From JALHNI01 sp965229305 (GTDB taxonomy: Bacteria; Acidobacteriota; Terriglobia; Bryobacterales; Bryobacteraceae), in assembly GCA_965229305.1 (NCBI GenBank), contig CBDDIZ010000042.1, positions 496,001 to 560,000 on the forward strand: 64,000 nt of DNA, written 5' to 3'. A program made the position numbers and the translations under genes. How positions within the stretch are numbered: the stretch's first letter is position 1; the number at the start of each line of letters is the position of its first letter. Shown here one piece after another: positions 62,380 through 64,000 of the stretch. The notes under the pieces are model-generated. The model had not been told where the DNA came from. It saw nothing but the letters and a program-made list of their open reading frames with translations, and made no database searches.

Positions 62380-62745
62380 TCAGCCGGCAGATTTGTTGGC
62401 TCGTTCCAGACTGCGCTGTACCAGCCGTCGCGGATCCAGCATGTGCATGGGCTTGAATTGCCGCCGCGTCCACTGGCAATCACCCGCAAACTGCACGCCC
62501 AGAAAATACCCCACGGGCTCACTGTACTGGCAATAGCGCACGTCGCCCGAGAATTGACCCCGGCTGTGCTTGATCTCCAGGCGCGTCCCCACCGGCACTT
62601 CCTCTTCCGTCTGCAGGCAGACTCCGTGCGTCGAAATGTCTTCGAGATTCGCCGTAATCTGCTGTGCTTCGCCCGCCTGATCCTGATACTCGATCTCAAC
62701 GAGGTCCGCGCAAAGCATGCGGGGTTTAGTGCGACGTTCGTGCAT
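62380..62745 (-). CDS. PilZ-domain protein
   Basis: Predicted 121 residues from an ATG at 62745 with AGGAG three bases upstream. The start MHERRTKPRM supplies the RxxxR-type c-di-GMP contact, and DISTHGVCLQTEEEVPVG matches the second motif, where D/NxSxxG is expected and DISTHG fits. GQFSGDVRYCQYSEPVGYFL and GVQF complete the beta barrel. It is a stand-alone domain that probably responds to cyclic di-GMP and acts through another protein. It is the first gene of the PilZ-TauE-ssb run. Confidence 0.87.
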   Translation of the reverse strand: MHERRTKPRMLCADLVEIEYQDQAGEAQQITANLEDISTHGVCLQTEEEVPVGTRLEIKHSRGQFSGDVRYCQYSEPVGYFLGVQFAGDCQWTRRQFKPMHMLDPRRLVQRSLERANKSAG

Positions 62746-62836
62746 ACGCTCCTATATCGACCTCCGGTGGACTCAGGATTACCTGAATTATCTTGTTAAT
62801 TCTTGCCTAAGGTTTTGGTACCACAAGTCTAGCAAG

Positions 62837-63526
62837 TCATTCCGCCATCAGCCGATATCCCACCCCGGGCTCCGTCAGCAGGTACTTCGGCCGCGCCGGA
62901 TCCGCCTCCAACTTCCTTCTCAACTGCGCCATATACACCCGTAAATACTGCGCCTGCTCCGTATGATTCGGTCCCCACACCTCGCCCAGCAATTGCCGCT
63001 GCGTCAGCACCCGGCCCGCGTGATGAATCAGCACGCTCAGCATCTTGAACTCGATCGGCGTCAGGTGCACTTCCTCACCGCCCACGCGCACCACCCGCCC
63101 TTCCAGATCCACTTCCAGCTCGCCGACTCGGAACCGGCTGCCCGCCGAGTTTACCCGTGCCGTCCGCCGCAGCGCCGCCCGGATGCGTGCCGTTAACTCT
63201 CCCACCGCAAAGGGCTTAGCGACAAAGTCATCCGCCCCCGCATCGAGCGCCTCGATCTTCACCCGCTCCTGCCCGCGCGCCGAAAGCACGATAATCGGCA
63301 TCTGGCTCCACGTCCGCACCTGCCGGATCACCGTCAGGCCGTCTTCATCGGGCAACCCCAGGTCCAGCACCATCAAGTCCGGTTGCCGGGCTGCCGCCTG
63401 CGCCACGCCGTCGCGCGCCGTTTCCGCTTCGTAGACGCGGTACTCCTCGGCTCCCAGCGACGCCCGCAGAAACCGCCGGATCTGCGGATCGTCCTCCACC
63501 ACCAGAATTTGCGGCGTGTTCGTCAC
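62837..63526 (-). CDS. kdpE: OmpR-family response regulator, KdpE-like
   Basis: Predicted 229 residues from the GTG at 63526; earlier codons back to 63571 look unlike a receiver. The receiver has acidic pocket EDD at 11-13, phosphoacceptor Asp55 in VLDLGLPDEDGL, LSARGQ and Lys104 in VAKPFAVGEL. The winged-helix DNA-binding domain follows (VHLTPIEFKMLSVLIHHAGR, VLTQRQLLGEVWGPN, and RVYMAQLRRKLEADPARPKY ending in LLTEPGVGYRL). The DPARPKYLLTEPGVGYRL ending and YLRVYMAQLR are characteristic of KdpE. The kdpFABC genes are not in the window. A KdpD-like kinase lies upstream on the same strand. Confidence 0.85.
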   Translation of the reverse strand: MTNTPQILVVEDDPQIRRFLRASLGAEEYRVYEAETARDGVAQAAARQPDLMVLDLGLPDEDGLTVIRQVRTWSQMPIIVLSARGQERVKIEALDAGADDFVAKPFAVGELTARIRAALRRTARVNSAGSRFRVGELEVDLEGRVVRVGGEEVHLTPIEFKMLSVLIHHAGRVLTQRQLLGEVWGPNHTEQAQYLRVYMAQLRRKLEADPARPKYLLTEPGVGYRLMAE

Positions 63527-63723
63527 CCGTTCACCACAATTGTAATCTCCCTCCAACCCCAGTCGCACCAACCACTTAGAGACGACTCCGACACCATTCT
63601 CCGGCTCTGGATTAGGTCGCGCCTGTCACCATGGATTATGGACTCCCTCGCCCAACTCTCCCGTTGGCGAACGGGAAAAAATAACGAAGTCTTTTTAAAT
63701 CAACAACTCCCGGGTTCGTTTCG
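63527..63723 (-). promoter_or_regulatory. Spacer between KdpD-like and KdpE-like genes with weak promoter candidate
   Basis: The 197 bases between the kinase stop and the regulator start contain an A/T-rich tract. On the minus strand, TTGTTG (63701-63706) and TATTTT (63678-63683) are 17 bases apart, matching the sigma-70 consensus in only 3 and 4 of 6 positions. A long gap here is unusual for kdpDE and could give the regulator its own promoter. Confidence 0.2.
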
Positions 63724-64000
63724 TCACCTTGCTCCCACCGGCAACCGCCAACGGATCACTGTCCCGCCCCCCTCGCGCCGCCGCCCCTCGATCGTCCCCC
63801 CGTGCGCCGTCACAATCGCCTTTACGATCGCCAATCCCAACCCCGCCCCGGGCGCCTTCCCACCCTCACCTCTCACGAACTTCTCGAACATCCGGCTCTC
63901 CTCGCCCTCCGGCAACCCCGGACCACGGTCGCGAACCTCCACCTCCACCCAATCGCCCTCGCGTCGCGCGCCAATCTCCACCGGCGACCCCGCCGGCGAG
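63724..64000 (-). CDS. kdpD: KdpD-like sensor histidine kinase, C-terminal part (runs off the window)
   Basis: Only the last 92 codons are inside the window, ending TGA at 63724. They hold the end of the HATPase domain: SPVEIGARREGD, the D-box/F-box VEVRDRGPGLPEGEESRMFE, FVRGEGGKAPGAG and the G2 box GLGLAIVKAIVTAHGGTIEG, ending GGGTVIRWRLPVGAR. The RDRGPGLP and FEKF signatures resemble KdpD. It is transcribed toward the KdpE-like regulator, 197 bases downstream. The periplasmic and sensor parts cannot be seen. Confidence 0.75.
   Translation of the reverse strand, partial: SPAGSPVEIGARREGDWVEVEVRDRGPGLPEGEESRMFEKFVRGEGGKAPGAGLGLAIVKAIVTAHGGTIEGRRREGGGTVIRWRLPVGAR

Noticed and set aside
1..64000. 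CRISPR arrays, tRNA/rRNA genes, insertion sequences, integrase or attachment sites
   Set aside because: No regularly spaced repeats, cloverleaf-like genes, transposase motifs or terminal inverted repeats were found by reading; short gaps leave little room for them.

Overview
The window is GC-rich and almost fully coding, with no gene-free stretch longer than about 220 bases. It looks like a chromosomal segment of an acidobacterium from the Solibacter/Bryobacter branch. This placement is an inference from family content: a secreted protein with the Solibacter-type C-terminal domain (TIGR03437-like), an acidobacterial orphan permease of the ADOP type, an acidobacterial VWFA-type protein (TIGR03436-like), and paired secreted c-type cytochrome proteins (DUF1549/DUF1553 and DUF1587-1592-1588-1585) with Tat-exported DUF1501 and DUF1552 partners. 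No rRNA, tRNA, CRISPR array, insertion sequence or phage gene was recognised.

Layout. 1-623 is the N-terminal part of a membrane-anchored winged-helix regulator, divergent from the first catabolic operon, with a palindrome between them. 728-17197 is an extracytoplasmic oxidative-catabolism block: cytochrome/DUF1501/DUF1080, then cytochrome/DUF1552, a phosphate permease and a metallo-beta-lactamase-fold hydrolase on the other strand, a PQQ sugar dehydrogenase with a C-terminal haem domain, and an unrecognised large exported protein. 17191-22327 holds a gene broken by one in-frame TGA, a hypothetical gene, a VWA protein, an ADOP permease and a VOC-family remnant. 22309-27776 is a complete three-gene CzcCBA/CusCBA-type metal efflux operon with an 8-bp-arm inverted repeat upstream. 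27869-33747 has secreted proteins, DUF4920, an ankyrin protein and a large beta-propeller protein.

33768-34683 is a small DUF2188 plus TIR/deoxyribosyltransferase-like pair. 34686-42594 contains hydrolases, an Uup-type ABC-F ATPase, a PQQ dehydrogenase with haem domain and a NIPSNAP protein. 42636-46815 is an operon-like run of Tat-exported Gfo/Idh/MocA oxidoreductase, membrane Ser/Thr kinase and LytS-type histidine kinase. 46816-55329 carries DUF3500, a 53-residue membrane protein, an aminotransferase, an M28 peptidase, a beta-propeller protein, a HAD phosphatase and a methyltransferase with zinc ribbon. 55476-57361 is a translationally overlapping TIR-receptor-like protein and 3-TM partner. 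57417-63526 has an exported class V aminotransferase-fold enzyme, a coiled-coil 2-TM protein, a 2-hydroxyacid dehydrogenase, SSB, TauE and PilZ genes and a KdpE-type regulator, with the end of a KdpD-type kinase at the right edge.

Functionally, much of the window encodes exported redox and hydrolytic enzymes: haem and PQQ proteins, and a Tat-exported sugar oxidoreductase with a 3-keto-glycoside hydrolase-type DUF1080 protein. Signalling and metal homeostasis genes lie among them. The best candidates for an undescribed system are the zinc-finger/TIR/TM protein with its 3-TM partner (55476-57361) and the DUF2188/TIR-like pair (33768-34683).
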